The notes under the pieces are model-generated. The model did no database searches and was not told where the DNA came from. It worked only from the letters and a program-made list of their open reading frames with translations. From assembly GCF_002127325.2 (NCBI RefSeq), contig NC_035436.2, forward strand, positions 22,582,383 to 22,646,382: a stretch of 64,000 nt of DNA. The letters run 5' to 3'. Of the stretch, positions 34,375 to 46,335 are shown piece by piece. Position 1 is the first letter of the stretch. Every line of letters begins with the position of its first letter. A program made the translations under genes and the position numbers. The DNA is from Helianthus annuus (taxonomy: Eukaryota; Streptophyta; Magnoliopsida; Asterales; Asteraceae).

Positions 34375-37300
34375 GTGCAGGGTGTTCCAGGAGGAACTAT
34401 CAGTAGTCATTGGATTGTTGATAGTGGGGCATCCAGGCACATGACAGGCGACATGAAGCTTCTCTACGACGTCAAATCTATTAGAGGAGGTTATGTTGCA
34501 TTTGCTGGAGATAAGGGTGGTTATATTACGGGTGAAGGAATGATATCCAATGGGATTGTCAGCTTTGACAAGATCAACTTTGTGCAACAACTTGATCACA
34601 ATCTTCTTAGTGTTTCTCAAATTTGTGACAAGCAATTCTCAGTACACTTTGATGCTAATGGATGTTATGTGCTGAAACCCAGCTTCAAAATTCCAAAAGA
34701 ATGGATTCTCTTGTCTGCTCCAAGGATAAATGATTTGTACGTCCTTGATATGAGCCAAGCTATTACTACGTCTGCACAAGCAACTTGTTTCGTTTCCAAA
34801 GCCACAGAAAAAGACTCTATCTCATGGCACAGACGAATGGGTCACATTCACTTACGCAAAATGAATCATTTGGTTTCAAATGAATTGGTGAATGGTGTTC
34901 CTCTTAAAAACTTCCATCTTCAAGACGTCTGTGTTTCGTGCTAGAAAGGAAAACAAACGAAGAAACAACATCCTACTAAGAAGATCAACACGGTGGCAAT
35001 TCCTCTTGAACGTTTGCACATGGATTTGTTCGGTCCTTTCAAGCACAAGAGTATTCGGAATGATCAATACTGTCTCGTGATTACTGATGACTATTCAAGA
35101 TTTTCTTGGGTGGCATTCATGGCACACAAAAGTGAAACCTTTGGTATTATCAAAAACTTGATCATTCAGATTGAGAATTTGTATAAGTTGAAGGTTAGGC
35201 GGATACGTAGCGACAATGGTACGGAATTTAAAAATCATGCCATGGCGGAGTTTTGCACTTCAAAGGGTATTCTTCATGAGTTTAGTGCAGCTTATACTCC
35301 TCAACAGAATGGCGTCGCTGAACGTAAGAATCGCACATTGATCGAGACTACTAGGACAATGTTGGTAGAGTCGCAGTTGCCCATTCCATTCTGGACTGAA
35401 GCTGTGGCCTCTGCATGTTACACATTGAACCGAGTCCTTACAGTCAAAAGGCACAATAAGACCTGCTTTGAGCTTCTTCAAAAACGGAAACCAGATTTGT
35501 CTTATCTTGAACCGTTTGGAGCTCCATGTACAATCATCGATCCTAATGGAAAGTTTGGGGCTAAAGCAATTGACGGATACTTTCTTGGGTATGCCACCCC
35601 TAACTTACGAGTCTGGAATCTAGAGACTAAAAGGGTCGAGGAATGGTCTGAGGTCAGAGTACAAAGGCACACTTTGCCAGTCAAATGTCCTGGTCAGCCT
35701 TGGATGTTTGAGTACGATGACTTTTTCAATTCGATCAATGTTGAAGCCGTTGAAGAAAGTGCTGCGGCAAGGATGTTTTTCGAGAGTGACAATGCAACAG
35801 TTTCACCGGTGGTGCGTCCAATTCTTGTCAATCAAGAACCATCTTCGGTGAACAATAATACTCTCGACAATGAGGATTTTCATGATGCAACCGAATTGAA
35901 CGAATCTTCAGAGGATGATGAATTTCTAGATGCAGATCAAGAAGCTCCAACAACAGCAGTTCATGGTACTTCAGAGGGTACTCCTCCAGTGGATGCCCAT
36001 AGAACAGCTGAAGCTACTCCATCATCCTCTTCGTCAATTCCGGGCATTGATTTAGTTGTTGATCTGAATTTCAACAATCTGGGTATAAATATTCCAGTTC
36101 CAGATAATCCAGAAACAAGGATTCATAATACCCATCCTCAACAAAACATCATCGGAAATGTGCAAAGTGGCATTCAAACAAGAAACATGTTGCGAAACAA
36201 CAACAATGCAGGCCTGTATGCAGCTATTCGAGAATCCGGGCAACAAAACGATTGGTCTTTCGTGTGTTATGTTTCACAGGAAGAGCCAAGAACTTGGAAA
36301 GAAGCCATGAAAGATAACTCTTGGGTTGAAGCAATGCAGGAAGAACTGCAACAGTTCCAGAAGCTTGGTGTCTGGAAACTCGTAGAGAAACCTGCTGGCT
36401 ACAAGAAGATTGGTACCCGTTGGGTGTTTAAATGCAAAAAGGATGACCGCGGAGTTGTTATCCGGAACAAAGCACGTTTAGTCGTTCAAGGTTTTCGTCA
36501 GATAGAAGGAATCGACTACAACGAAGTCTATGCACCTGTTGCACGTCTGGAAGCAACTCGGATCTTTCTGGCTTATGCCTCATTCAAAGGATTCAAGGTT
36601 TACCAGATGGACGTCAAAAGTGCATTCTTACATGGTGTGGTTGAAGAAGAGGTGTACGTCGAACAGCCTCTCTATGGTCTACATCAAGCACCGCGAGCTT
36701 GGTATGCAACCTTATCTAACTATCTGCTGGAGAACGGTTTTCGAAGAGGTCTTATTGACTGTACTCTTTTCATCAAAGAACAAGATGGAGATCTTCTTCT
36801 GGTACAGGTATACGTTGATGATATTATTTTTTGTTCTACTAATGATGTCTTGTGTAGGAATTTCGAGCGCATTATGCAGGATAAATTCGAGATGAGTGTT
36901 ATGGGGGAAATGACTTTCTTCTTGGGCCTACAAGTGCAACAAACGGAGTCTGGGATATTCATTCATCAGACTAAATATGTTGGCGACATCTTGAGCCGGT
37001 TCCAGATGTCTGATGCAACGCCCATTGGTACCCCATTGCCACAAAATCACGGAATTACTCCAGACTTGAAGGGTGAAGCTGTTAGCCCCTCGTATTACCG
37101 CGCAATGATCGGATCTCTTATGTACCTCACAGTATCAAGGCCAGACATAATGTACCCAACGTGCCTGCTTGCCAGATATCAAGTCAACCCGAAGGCCTCA
37201 CATCTTGCAGCTGTCAAAAGGATTTTTCGTTATTTGAAGGGTTACCCTGACACCGGTCTATGGTACCCTAGGGATAATAACTTTGAATTGGTTGCTTTCA

Positions 37301-37758
37301 GTGATTCTGATTTTGGCGGATGCAAAATCGACGGCAAATCCACAACGGCTGGATGTCAGTTTTTAGGAAATCGCCTAGTCACATGGCAGTGCAAGAAGCA
37401 GACGTGCGTCGCTACATCAACATGCGAAGCTGAAAACATTGCTGCCTCAAGTTGTTGCTCCCAAGTTCTTTGGATCCAACAACAATTACGCGACTACGGT
37501 TTTGAATTCCTAACTACTCCTATTTATGTTGATAATTCTGCTGCATTACAGATCACTAGAAATCCTGTGCAGCATTCAAAGACCAAACACATCGAAATCA
37601 AATATCACTTCATACGTGATTGCTTTGATAAAAGGCTAATCGATGTTGTTAAGGTCCACACCGATGACCAACGTGCCGACCTTTTTACCAAAGCATTTGA
37701 CAAATCAAGATTTGACTTTTTATTATTGGTAAACGGCATTAAGGTCAAGCAAGAGTAA
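34375..37758 (+). pseudogene. copia pol, copy 2 (one stop, RT deletion)
   Basis: Pol frame opening 14 bases after the gag stop, in another frame and without a nearby ATG. The protease motif [11 protein letters not shown] is at about 34420. Integrase zinc region HHCC runs to 34942, where a TAG (34942-34944) replaces the glutamine after the last Cys. Integrase core: ITDDYSRF near 35080, RSDNGTEF near 35208, [12 protein letters not shown] near 35295. In the reverse transcriptase an 18-residue in-frame deletion follows VYVEQP at 36666, compared with copy 1. The YVDD box is intact near 36810. RNase H has FSDSDFGG near 37300, and pol ends at TAA 37756-37758. Close to intact but not autonomous. Confidence 0.92.
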
Positions 37759-39634
37759 AACCAACATCGGAAAATCATTTTTGTAAATACCTTTGTGTTT
37801 TTAAATTTGTCTTAGTTTATTGATTTTAGGGGGAGTAAATCCAAAAATCTGAAAATCCAAAAACATCGAAAAATTTCAAAAACACAAAAACAATAGAAAA
37901 GCAAAAATGAGTTTTCCTGGCGAGCAAAAGAGAAAATGATAGTACATCAGTGGTCTATCCAAACCTCTTTAAACCTTAAATGAAAAACGATAAGCAGCTC
38001 TATATAAGATGTATCGGTAGGCTCACAATCATTTTAAAGTGTGCAGGGTGGTATAAACTTAAATCGACTGAAGACCAGGTGGGAACCATTCATTGGCATA
38101 TGGTCTTAGTACCGAAATTTCGTTTGATAGATTGCCGAGGTTCTGAGATATTCGGTCTTTATGCTGCTTATCATCTGGGTATCATGGTTGTATCTTTTAC
38201 CGAAAAATAACGGGGACGCAAGTCTAGATCTTCCATGATACTATACATACGTGTACATACAGCATACGACCTCAATAAGTGATCAACAATCACATGTCCA
38301 AACAAATAAGTGATAAAATATCACATTTATCCGGGAGTCAAGTTCGTCTCTCTGCTGTACGGAAGTACTGACCTATTCACGGACTTGCTCCTGTGCCCTC
38401 ATGCATACCGATTATATCACATAGGTCTTGTTTTCAAATCAAAATAAGTGAGAATCTCACATCATATACGGTCAAACAGATGATAATCGGTATACTCACC
38501 GGTAAGATGAACCCTCGTGCATACCTTGATACGGGAATGTGTCGTGATGTGGATGAACATCGGTCGGTAAGTATAAATCATACCTTAACGTATCCCCTCG
38601 CCATGATTACATCTGATAAGTTGAGCTTATGTGGATAACAATACCGATAATTGTTATAGGATGCTTATCTTAATGTTAACTAATTGAACAACAAAAGCGT
38701 TTTGGCATGATCGTACACTGATATGATTCTCTTACCCTCGAAACTCGCAAAAAGAATGTCTGTATATATTTATTTACTGCGTTCAGTTTTTACATTTGAA
38801 AAATTTAAAAATACCAAAAAGATTTTAGGTGTGTTTTAATATAAACTTTATAAAAGCCAAAAAGATTTTATTTCTTCTTTATTTTCGATCGTACGATGCT
38901 GGATCTCGAGTCTTCGTTACCTGAAACCTGAACGAAAACCGAATTGACTAAATCTTCATAAATGGTCGAAATTTGCAAGTTTTGAAAGTTAGAAACTAAA
39001 ACTGACAAATTTATTAAACTTTCAAACTGTCGGACGGTGTTTGATTGAAACATGGTCATACGTGTGTCATTTGTTTATACTAACTATATTCCAAGCAGTT
39101 GTTCTCATTACGCGTTTAGATTTCTTGCATGTGCAGATTCTAAAGGCAATGAGAACATGGTCGATGACAAGCTTCGGAATGAAGACACGACGTGAAGGCA
39201 CTCAAGTGATGAAGATGATCGAATTGCCGCTGACCTTCATCAACACCACAAGGATCTGAAGAATTGACAAGTCGAAAGATTCACGAGCATAACTCAATGG
39301 AGAGTTTATTTTAAGGGGGAGTTTGTTAACACACTTCTTAAATGAAAAGGGAGTTTGTTGATACACTTCTACTTACGACGCGTGAAGACTTTAAAGATCC
39401 TTTCCGAGAATGAATGCACCATCAAGAGATGGAGAACGAGATTACGAACCTCGCGAGCAGCATCCAAGGGGGAGTTTGTCAACACACTTCCTACATGAAA
39501 CAGGGAGTTTGTTGATACACTTTCTGCTTTCAAGACGTGAAGACTTTGAAGATCCTCCGACATTGAAGACTTGAAAGGACGTCAGAGACTTGAAGACACA
39601 AAGATCGAGACAAAGCTACAGCCAAGGGGGAGTT
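37759..39634 (+). other. copia copy 2 3' noncoding region
   Basis: 1.9 kb with no long frame. PPT-like motifs stand at 37828, 39313, 39466 and 39624. Small stem-loops with the AATAAGTGA...TCACAT frame lie at 38279-38293, 38310-38324 and 38448-38460, and a half-deleted one is near 38410. Around 39310-39520 the words GGGGGAGTTTGT(T/C)AACACACTT and GGGAGTTTGTTGATACACTT mimic the true PPT-LTR junction. Short frames at 37980-38210 and 38393-38638 are shared with copy 1 but broken or uninformative there. Confidence 0.65.
39624..39634 (+). promoter_or_regulatory. polypurine tract, copia copy 2
   Basis: AAGGGGGAGTT, directly before the 3' LTR. Confidence 0.9.
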
Positions 39635-40287
39635 TGTTGGTGCACTTGTGTCTGTACTTTGTATGTATTTCGTCATGATATAACGATGTCCTTTGTTAGT
39701 CCTGTAAGTTTGACCAAGTCAACCATCCTCCTGGTTTCACTTGGCCAAACAGTTAGACAATGGTTGTAAATGAGTTGTCAAAGGATGTCTCATCGAAGGA
39801 TGGGTCATCGAAGGATTGTTTAGATCCTTCGATGAGCTCGAAGGATAAGCCTTCGATGGATGGACCTCGAAGGATATCATCATTCGAGGTATATGTGGAT
39901 CCTTCGATAGGTTTCAGATCGATAGATGATCTTTCGATCATCTATCTGATCCTTGGATCAGCATATCTGATCCTTCGACCAGACGACCTGTGTTGGGTAT
40001 ATATACCCATGTAATGTGTTCACTTCATTTGGAGACGAGAGACAAGATAGACAGAGGACACAGAACACACACACACTGTTTTAGAGGGTTTGCAAAACAC
40101 ATTTGTAAACATAGCTTTGTAACTGAACCTTTCATTTGTATTAATACAAGTGGTGTTAATCGGTGAATATTGTGTGTCTTGTTTGTGCTTGTTTCATCTC
40201 GGTTTGCACTCTAGCTTGGATTCCGCACTTGCTAGTGTGTTAACATAACAAGGTTAAGGTTTGACCACATCCTCCGAGGGACCTACA
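39635..40287 (+). repeat. 3' LTR, copia copy 2
   Basis: 653 bp. It differs from the 5' LTR by about nine substitutions and one 4-bp deletion near 39948. The TATA element GGGTATATATACCC (39995-40008) is intact here. Confidence 0.95.
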
Positions 40288-40376
40288 AATCATTTTAAAC
40301 ATAGCGAGCTTAGAAATACCCGCCTGAAATTGATTTAGAAATTAATTTCGGGTTGTCCCCGTTTATCTTGGGACTG

Positions 40377-40586
40377 CTTTTTGAATACTTTATCTCATTT
40401 AGAATGTGAATGTGTATTACATGATTGTTTGTTTAAGAAGGATTCGGTTATCATTTTCTCTTTGCTCCTCGGGTATATATATCATTACATATATACTTGG
40501 GAGCTAAGAGGAAATGCTGCCGAATTTTTCTTAAACAAACAATCATGTAATACACATTCACATATGAGATAAAATGTTCAAAAAGT
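40377..40586. repeat. 210-bp imperfect hairpin upstream of the CACTA transposase
   Basis: One long fold-back. The left arm, with ATGTGAATGTGTATTACATG and TTGTTTGTTTAAGAA, is complementary to the right arm, with TTCTTAAACAAACAATCATG and TAATACACATTCACAT. Pairing continues with mismatches to a small loop near 40480-40490. It lies in the 5' intron about 55 bp before the transposase exon. It could be an old MITE or a small-RNA precursor. Confidence 0.75.
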
Positions 40587-40646
40587 GGGTTTAGCAGCCT
40601 ACCCTTGTCTTGTTAATCCTAAATTAGATTTTCTTTCAGTTGCATA

Positions 40647-43600
40647 ATGCCTATCGATAAAAGTTGGATTGATTCCCCACGTCATTCACCTCACTACAAG
40701 CAAGGACTCGAGTCATTTATCGAGATGTGTGAAAGAGTGATAAAAAACCACGATGAAGTTAGATGTCCGTGTACCAAATGTAAAAATTCCGGCTTAAAAA
40801 CTATGGCAGAAATGAAATACCATTTGCGTATTAACAGTTTTTGGAAGGAATACACGAAGTGGACCTATCACAGGGACACGACTCCAATTGCAGAAGTAAA
40901 CGATGTTGCGCCACAAGACGGTATGGTAAACGTTATTGAAGACATTAGGGGGGAGCGTATGGAAGAAGATACATACCTTAACCAAGAGAACTCGAATGGA
41001 GATGGTAGCGGTGTTGTTGATGATTTTGAAGACTTGGTGAAGGAAGTTGAAACAGAATTATATCCTGGTTGTACCAAGTTTTCTTCTATCGACTTTTTAG
41101 CAAAGCTTATGAATATAAAGGATACATACCATTTTCAAAATGAAGGAGTAGATCGACTCCTCTCGTTGTTGCGAGAGTCAATGCCAGAAGGCAACAAGAT
41201 TCCCCCTTCGTATTATGTAGCTAAGAAGACATTTAAGAAGATTGGTTTGGCATATGAGATGATAGATGTGTGCACAAATGATTGTGATCTCTTTTGGAAA
41301 GAAAACGAGTCCTTGCAAAATTGTCCCGTTTGTAATGAGAGTCGATGGGTCGATAAAGACACAAAAGGCACCAAGGTGGCTCGTAAGGGGTTACGATACT
41401 TTCCTTTGACGCCTAGACTACGACGTTTGTATTGTTCAAGGCACACAGCGAAAGATATGATATGGCATAGTACTGGACGATCGGAAGTACCCAAACTTCG
41501 CGATGGAGCCACGGAATGTTCGCTTAGGGCTTGCAGCTGACGGTTTTAATCCCTTTAACAATGGTAGTGGATCCTCGACTCATAGCACGTGGCCGGTTAT
41601 ACTCACCACATATAATCTGCCTCCCTGGCTATGCATGCGAGAGTCCACATTCATGTTGACCTTGTTGATTCCTGGCCCTAAATCACCGGGGAAAGACATG
41701 GACGTTTTCCTTAGACCGTTAGTGGATGAGCTTAAGCAATAGTGGCAGACAGGTGTACGTACTAAAGACGCAGCAACAAACACATACTTCACAATGAAGG
41801 CGGCGTTGTTATGGACCATAAATGACTTTCCAGCCCGTAGTAGCCTATCAGGTTGGAGCGGACAAGGCTACATGGCATGCCCAACTTGTAACCAAGACAC
41901 TCCTTCAATACGTGTAACTGGTAAATGTGCTTATGTTGGTTATCGCCGGTTCTTAGATGCCAACCATCCTTGGAGAACAAATCTCGACTTTAACGGGAGA
42001 CCCGAGACACGAGACCCTCTGAGACAGTTTAGCCCAGCTGACATAGAAGCTCAACTAGGTCGTTTAATTAATCGTCTACCAGGCAAGCATCCAGATTTTG
42101 GAGGTGGGAGGATAACCCGGTCAGATTTCGAGTAGAACTGGTCCAAAAGAAGCATATTTTTTGACCTTGAGTATTGGTCTTCTCTGTAGCTGAAACATAA
42201 CTTAGATGTAATGCATATAGAGAAAAATGTGTGCGACAGCTTGCTCGGTACTCTTCTAATGAACGATAAGAGCAAAGACACGCCAAATGCGCGGTCCGAC
42301 TTGGAAAAACTAAACATTCGGCCGTCACAATGGCTGAAACAATCGGGTGGCAAGTTCTTAAGTCCCCACCCAAAGTACTCATTCAAGTCCGATGATCGAA
42401 AACTTTTTTGTCAGTTTATAAAAAATGTTAAATTTCCAGATGAGTTTGGATCTAATATCAGTAAGAGGGTGACAGATAACAATGCTAACATTACCGGGTT
42501 AAAATCTCATGACTGTCATATCCTCATGCAACGTTTGATACCGATTGGGGTTAGAGGGCTTTTGACTAAAGATACAACTACACCAATAGTAGACCTTTGT
42601 ATGTTCTTTAGGCAACTTTGCTCTAGAACACTATCGGTGGATGATATTAAGAAAGCAAAGGATGACATTGTTACCATCTTATGCAAGTTCGAGATGATCT
42701 ATCCACCTGCGTTTTTTGACATTATGGTTCATTTACTTGTGCATTTACCTGATGAAGCGATTGCGGGAGGTCCAGTAGCTTTTAGATGGATGTATCCATT
42801 TGAAAGGTACATGAAAAAACTAAAGAACTATGTTAAAAACCCGGCAAGGCCTGAAGGTTGTATAGCTGAAGGTTATGTGTTTGAAGAAGCTCTAACATTT
42901 TGTTCAATGTACCTTAAAGATGTTCAGACTAAGTTCAATCGCCCAGATAGAAACGATGATGTCGTTGTTGAAAAAAGAAAGTTATGGGTGTTTGAGTCCA
43001 AATGTCGTTATGTTGGCGCAAGAAAGGAGAAATATCTATCATTCATCGAAAAAAGCAAGATGGAATGGTTTGTCCTCGAAAACTGCGTAGAAGTTAGGGA
43101 GTACATGAAGTGAGTGCTTCTATCTTTAACATTTCATAATCTGTTAATTGGTATTTCTCATTCCTTTCTTATATTTGTCATCAATGTAGTGAATTCAAAC
43201 ATACACATCCCCATGATGATCTAAAAACAAAATTTCCGTGATGGTTTCTCCATAAGGTATAATACATATATAACACTCATTACTCTATACTTGCTAGGTA
43301 ATACATATATAACAAACATTATTACTCTATATTTGTTAGGTCCATTCAATGAAAACACAAAATTCTCCAGAATTCCACCCGGAGTTGTATGCTCTTTCAA
43401 TTTGTGCGAAAATGACTGCTTACACTTACACTGCTTGCATAGTCAACGATGTTAGGTTTAAGACACTTGAACGTGATGCAAAATGTGCAACGCAAAACTA
43501 TGGGGTGGAAGTGGTTGGAGAGAACGGTGTGAAATTTTATGGCCAATTAGAAGAAATTATTGAGTTGCGTTATACAAATGATTATTCCACTGTCCTATTT

Positions 43601-44092
43601 CGGTGCAAGTGGTTTGATGCCCAAAGGGGTGTAAACCATGACAATAATATCACCAGTATAAGCACCACTGAACATGAATGGGACAAAGACGATCAACTCA
43701 TATTTGCTTCGCAAGCCAAATAAGTGTTCTTCATCCAAGAAACGTCTCGAAACCAAAAAAATAAACATAGGTGGGTAGTCGAAAATGTTAATCATCAAAG
43801 AATTTGGGATCGGCCATTAAGTTACGACCGCGTCAATAAGGTTCAAAATGTTGGCAAACGCTTAGAAGATAGTGACGTTGTTGACAACAACTCTTCATCT
43901 GACTGTCCACTTGTCATTGACTTGACCCAATACTTTCAAATTGGATCTTCTCATGTTACTGCGGGTGAGCCTTCAATTGAAGTTGATCCCCCAACGGCCA
44001 CCGTCGATGAAGTGTTTGAAGTCGAGACTGATTCTGATGAGGTCGAGGCTGATTATGATGAGGATGATCCCGATTATGTGGAGTCTGACTAA
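40647..44092 (+). pseudogene. TNP2-type CACTA transposase (dead)
   Basis: Transposase of the En/Spm superfamily. The first coding exon follows an acceptor TTTCAG at 40634-40639. Residues 3-80 form the N-terminal transposase-associated zinc-binding domain (SWID...CERVI, CPCTKC). A TNP2-type catalytic region follows (CPVCNESRW, PLTPRLRRLY, GLAADGFNPF, CPTCNQDT, DVMHIEKNVCDSLLGTL), then a DUF4218-like part (SHDCHILMQRLIP) and a DUF4216-like tail (LFRCKWFD, DQLIFASQAK). Introns at 43110-43189 and 43257-43339 have GT-AG borders. Damage: a deletion with frameshift near 41490 removing roughly 20 residues; stops at 41740, 42133, 42187, 43239 and 43721. It ends at 44090-44092 in an acidic tail. All pieces after the deletion share one frame. 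Confidence 0.88.
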
Positions 44093-44270
44093 AAGAAAAG
44101 TTATTGTAATTTATATTGATTTGTAATTGATAAACACTTGTTTGAAATATTTATTTGAATTTGAGTTACACTTGTTGTACTTTCCCTTAATTTATATTAG
44201 ATACACATGCTGTAACATTTGTAACTTTATAGGGATTATGTTTTGGATATTGTTGATATTCGCTTATCTG

Positions 44271-45832
44271 ATGGCTGATGTGGCCCCCTGGGGACATGGG
44301 GGTGACGGCGCTGGTGATCCACCGCTTCCTCCTGGTGGATTTCGTGGCACACACGAGACAGACGGTAAGTCTTTTACTAAATTATTTTGTAGTCCTTATA
44401 TTTTATATACTATAAATGTTGTTACTAATTATTTTTGTTTTAGTTGCAGCGGTTCCCCCGAAGAGGGTTAGGGGGAAAGCAAAAAATGAGAAACTAAGGC
44501 GTCTGGTAAAAGCGGGGGGGCCTGTATCGCTTACGTTTGACAGGCAGGTGACGTATACCCCTGTTGGTAAAACAAGAGATATGTTTTCACAGGAGGCCGG
44601 CCTGTATATGTGGCGGTCCATCCCGTTCGATAAAATTGGATGGGATAACGTTGAACAACATTACAAGGATGCCTTCATGAACCACTTACGGGTAAATAAC
44701 TTATATGCATAAAATTTTATCAAATATTTAAGCACATGCAAATCTAATTTATATATGATATTTTAACTTTTTTATTTAATTTGTAGGAAAATTTCAATTT
44801 TGATGAAGTGGAACGTGATATAGAGGCCAAAAACTTGACAGGTGGCATTAGGGCTGTGCTTATGAAGCGGTACTCTGACCGCAAGTACGAGGCTAAAAAA
44901 TTATTTAAGAGCAAGGGAGGTTACAATGATCTTGAGAGTGCAAGGGCATTCCATCCCCCGGATATGCCCTATGATAACTAGTTGAGAACCATTGAAGGTT
45001 TCCGGGAAGCTAAATATATTAAAAGAAGCGAGGCCAACACACTAGTACGCGAGAAACAACAATTCCCATACCGTGGTGGGACATCGTCGTACGGTAGCAC
45101 CGCCTATAAAAATGTAATGTTTTATGTATGTGTGCGTGTGTGTAAGCTTTTGTTTATTTAATGTCTAATCTAAATTTAATGTTAAACAGGATATGGATTG
45201 GGTACCTACGTATGCTAAAACCCACACGGACAATCAAGGGAATTGGGTTGATCCGGTTGCTGAACAAAATTACGTAAGTATTTCTTTTAAGTATTATTTT
45301 CTATAACAAATATATATATATATATATACACACACACATATATATTTAATCATCTTCGTAAAATACAGCGGAACATACAACAGGCCACAAGTCAATGGAG
45401 CGGTGAGGGTCCGCCAATTGCCCCGTATCAGGAAGCGTTGGGTGAGCGGCGAGGATGGTACCGCGGGATGGGGCCTAAACCTTCTTCCAACACGTCCTCG
45501 CACTCGTCATCTAACATGTCGTCATGGCAAGCTCGGACGCAAGAACCCTTTTCCGAGGTAAACTGCGCAATTTAAAAAATGACAAACGAACGCATGTTTC
45601 CTTGTTAAATATATGTTGGTAGCGTTAATTAATATGCTAATATACGTTTTGCTATCTATTATTGTAGGATTTTGTTAACAGCTTGTTCCAAACCCCGTCA
45701 TTTTTGAACCAACTTAACAACTATCTTGCTTCACAAGGAAAAGGAAAAGGAAAGTCAAAAGACTACGATTCTGATAACTTATTCGATAATGAATCCGACG
45801 ATGAACCCAACGATAACGATGACGATGAGTGA
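44271..45832 (+). pseudogene. CACTA second protein, Ptta/En/Spm type (one stop)
   Basis: Six exons by GT-AG borders: 44271-44364, 44444-44691, 44787-45113, 45190-45273, 45369-45557 and 45668-45832. Together they give 369 codons in phase. Exon 2 holds the plant transposase (Ptta/En/Spm) signature KRVRGKAKNEKLRRLV and VSLTFDRQVTYTPVG. Exon 3 holds KNLTGGIRAVLMKRYSD. Exon 5 is proline- and serine-rich, and exon 6 ends in a KGKGKSK basic run followed by an acidic tail. The only break is TAG at 44979-44981 where the sister copy at 10335-10360 (minus) has tryptophan (YDNWLR). In this superfamily the second protein assists the transposase and binds subterminal repeats. Confidence 0.85.
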
Positions 45833-46045
45833 CTTGTTTTTAATGTATGCTTTGGATTTAATTAAACGTTGTAGGATATAATGTACGACTTAAACGTAGT
45901 TTTTAATTATATTACCTTTAGTATATGTTGATTATGTTCATTGCGTATGCTTGCGTTGTTTGAAAATAGGCAGGTTTTGTTTTTTCGGCCGTAAAAATGG
46001 CTGGGCAGCTGTATATACAGCTACTGTATTAAAAAAAAACAGACT

Positions 46046-46335
46046 TTTAGCGGCGACAGGCTGTCGCCGCTATTGCTCTTCTCAACCTTTACCGACGAAT
46101 GTCAACACCGGCGACACTTATAGCGACGACAGCTGTCGGACGCTATTGACCGGTTGTCGCCGGTATTGATACTCAACTTATAGCGATGACAGCTGTCGTC
46201 GCTAAAAGTTGAGTATCAATACCGGCGACAACCGGTCAATAGCGTCCGAGAAATACCGGCGACGCTTTACCGGCGACAAAAGTGGTCAATACCGGCGACA
46301 CCTGTCGCCGCTAAAGGTGCCCTGTTCTTGTAGTG
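46046..46335 (+). repeat. CACTA right terminus and subterminal repeats
   Basis: Dense TAGCGGCGAC/TACCGGCGAC motifs in both orientations, closing with the terminal TTCTTGTAGTG. The small perfect palindrome AGCTGTATATACAGCT lies just outside at about 46007-46022 and is shared in part with the sister copy near 9350. Confidence 0.85.
46136..46249. repeat. 114-bp near-perfect palindrome
   Basis: Two 57-base arms meet without a loop between 46192 and 46193. The outer 44 bases of each arm pair perfectly; I find two mismatches, both near the centre. Absent from the sister CACTA end at 9169-9340, so it arose in this copy by inverted duplication of a subterminal segment. Confidence 0.9.

Larger units (their letters stand above)
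29073..40287 (+). mobile_element. SIRE-like Ty1-copia element, copy 2 (complete), TSD AATCA
   Basis: 11,215 bp with both LTRs, flanked by AATCA (29068-29072, 40288-40292). The order is 5' LTR, initiator-Met primer site, 760-bp leader, a two-part gag of about 1290 codons, pol, 1.9-kb 3' noncoding region, polypurine tract and 3' LTR. It inserted into the 5' intron of the CACTA transposase gene. The LTRs differ at about nine positions plus a 4-bp indel by eye, so it is young. Yet gag has a 5-bp duplication plus a stop, integrase has one stop and RT lacks 18 residues, so it cannot move by itself. Confidence 0.95.
27472..46335 (+). mobile_element. CACTA (En/Spm) element, TSD GGA, split by copia copy 2
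   Basis: Left terminus AACTACAAGAA (first base mutated from C) at 27472 and right terminus TTCTTGTAGTG ending at 46335 are inverted. Both sides carry GGA (27469-27471, 46336-46338), the 3-bp duplication expected of CACTA elements. Subterminal regions (27488-27775, 46046-46330) are crowded with TAGCGGCGAC, TACCGGCGAC and complements. Without the 11.2-kb copia insertion it is about 7.6 kb. It encodes a TNP2-type transposase and a Ptta/En/Spm-type second protein, both with stops. Ends look competent for trans-mobilisation apart from the terminal C-to-A change. A truncated sister copy lies at 9169-10905. Confidence 0.9.

Noticed and set aside
9169..46335. A single giant CACTA element from 9169 to 46335
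   Set aside because: Both ends are right-hand (3') ends in opposite orientation and flanking triplets differ (ACC versus GGA); the GGA match is with 27469-27471.
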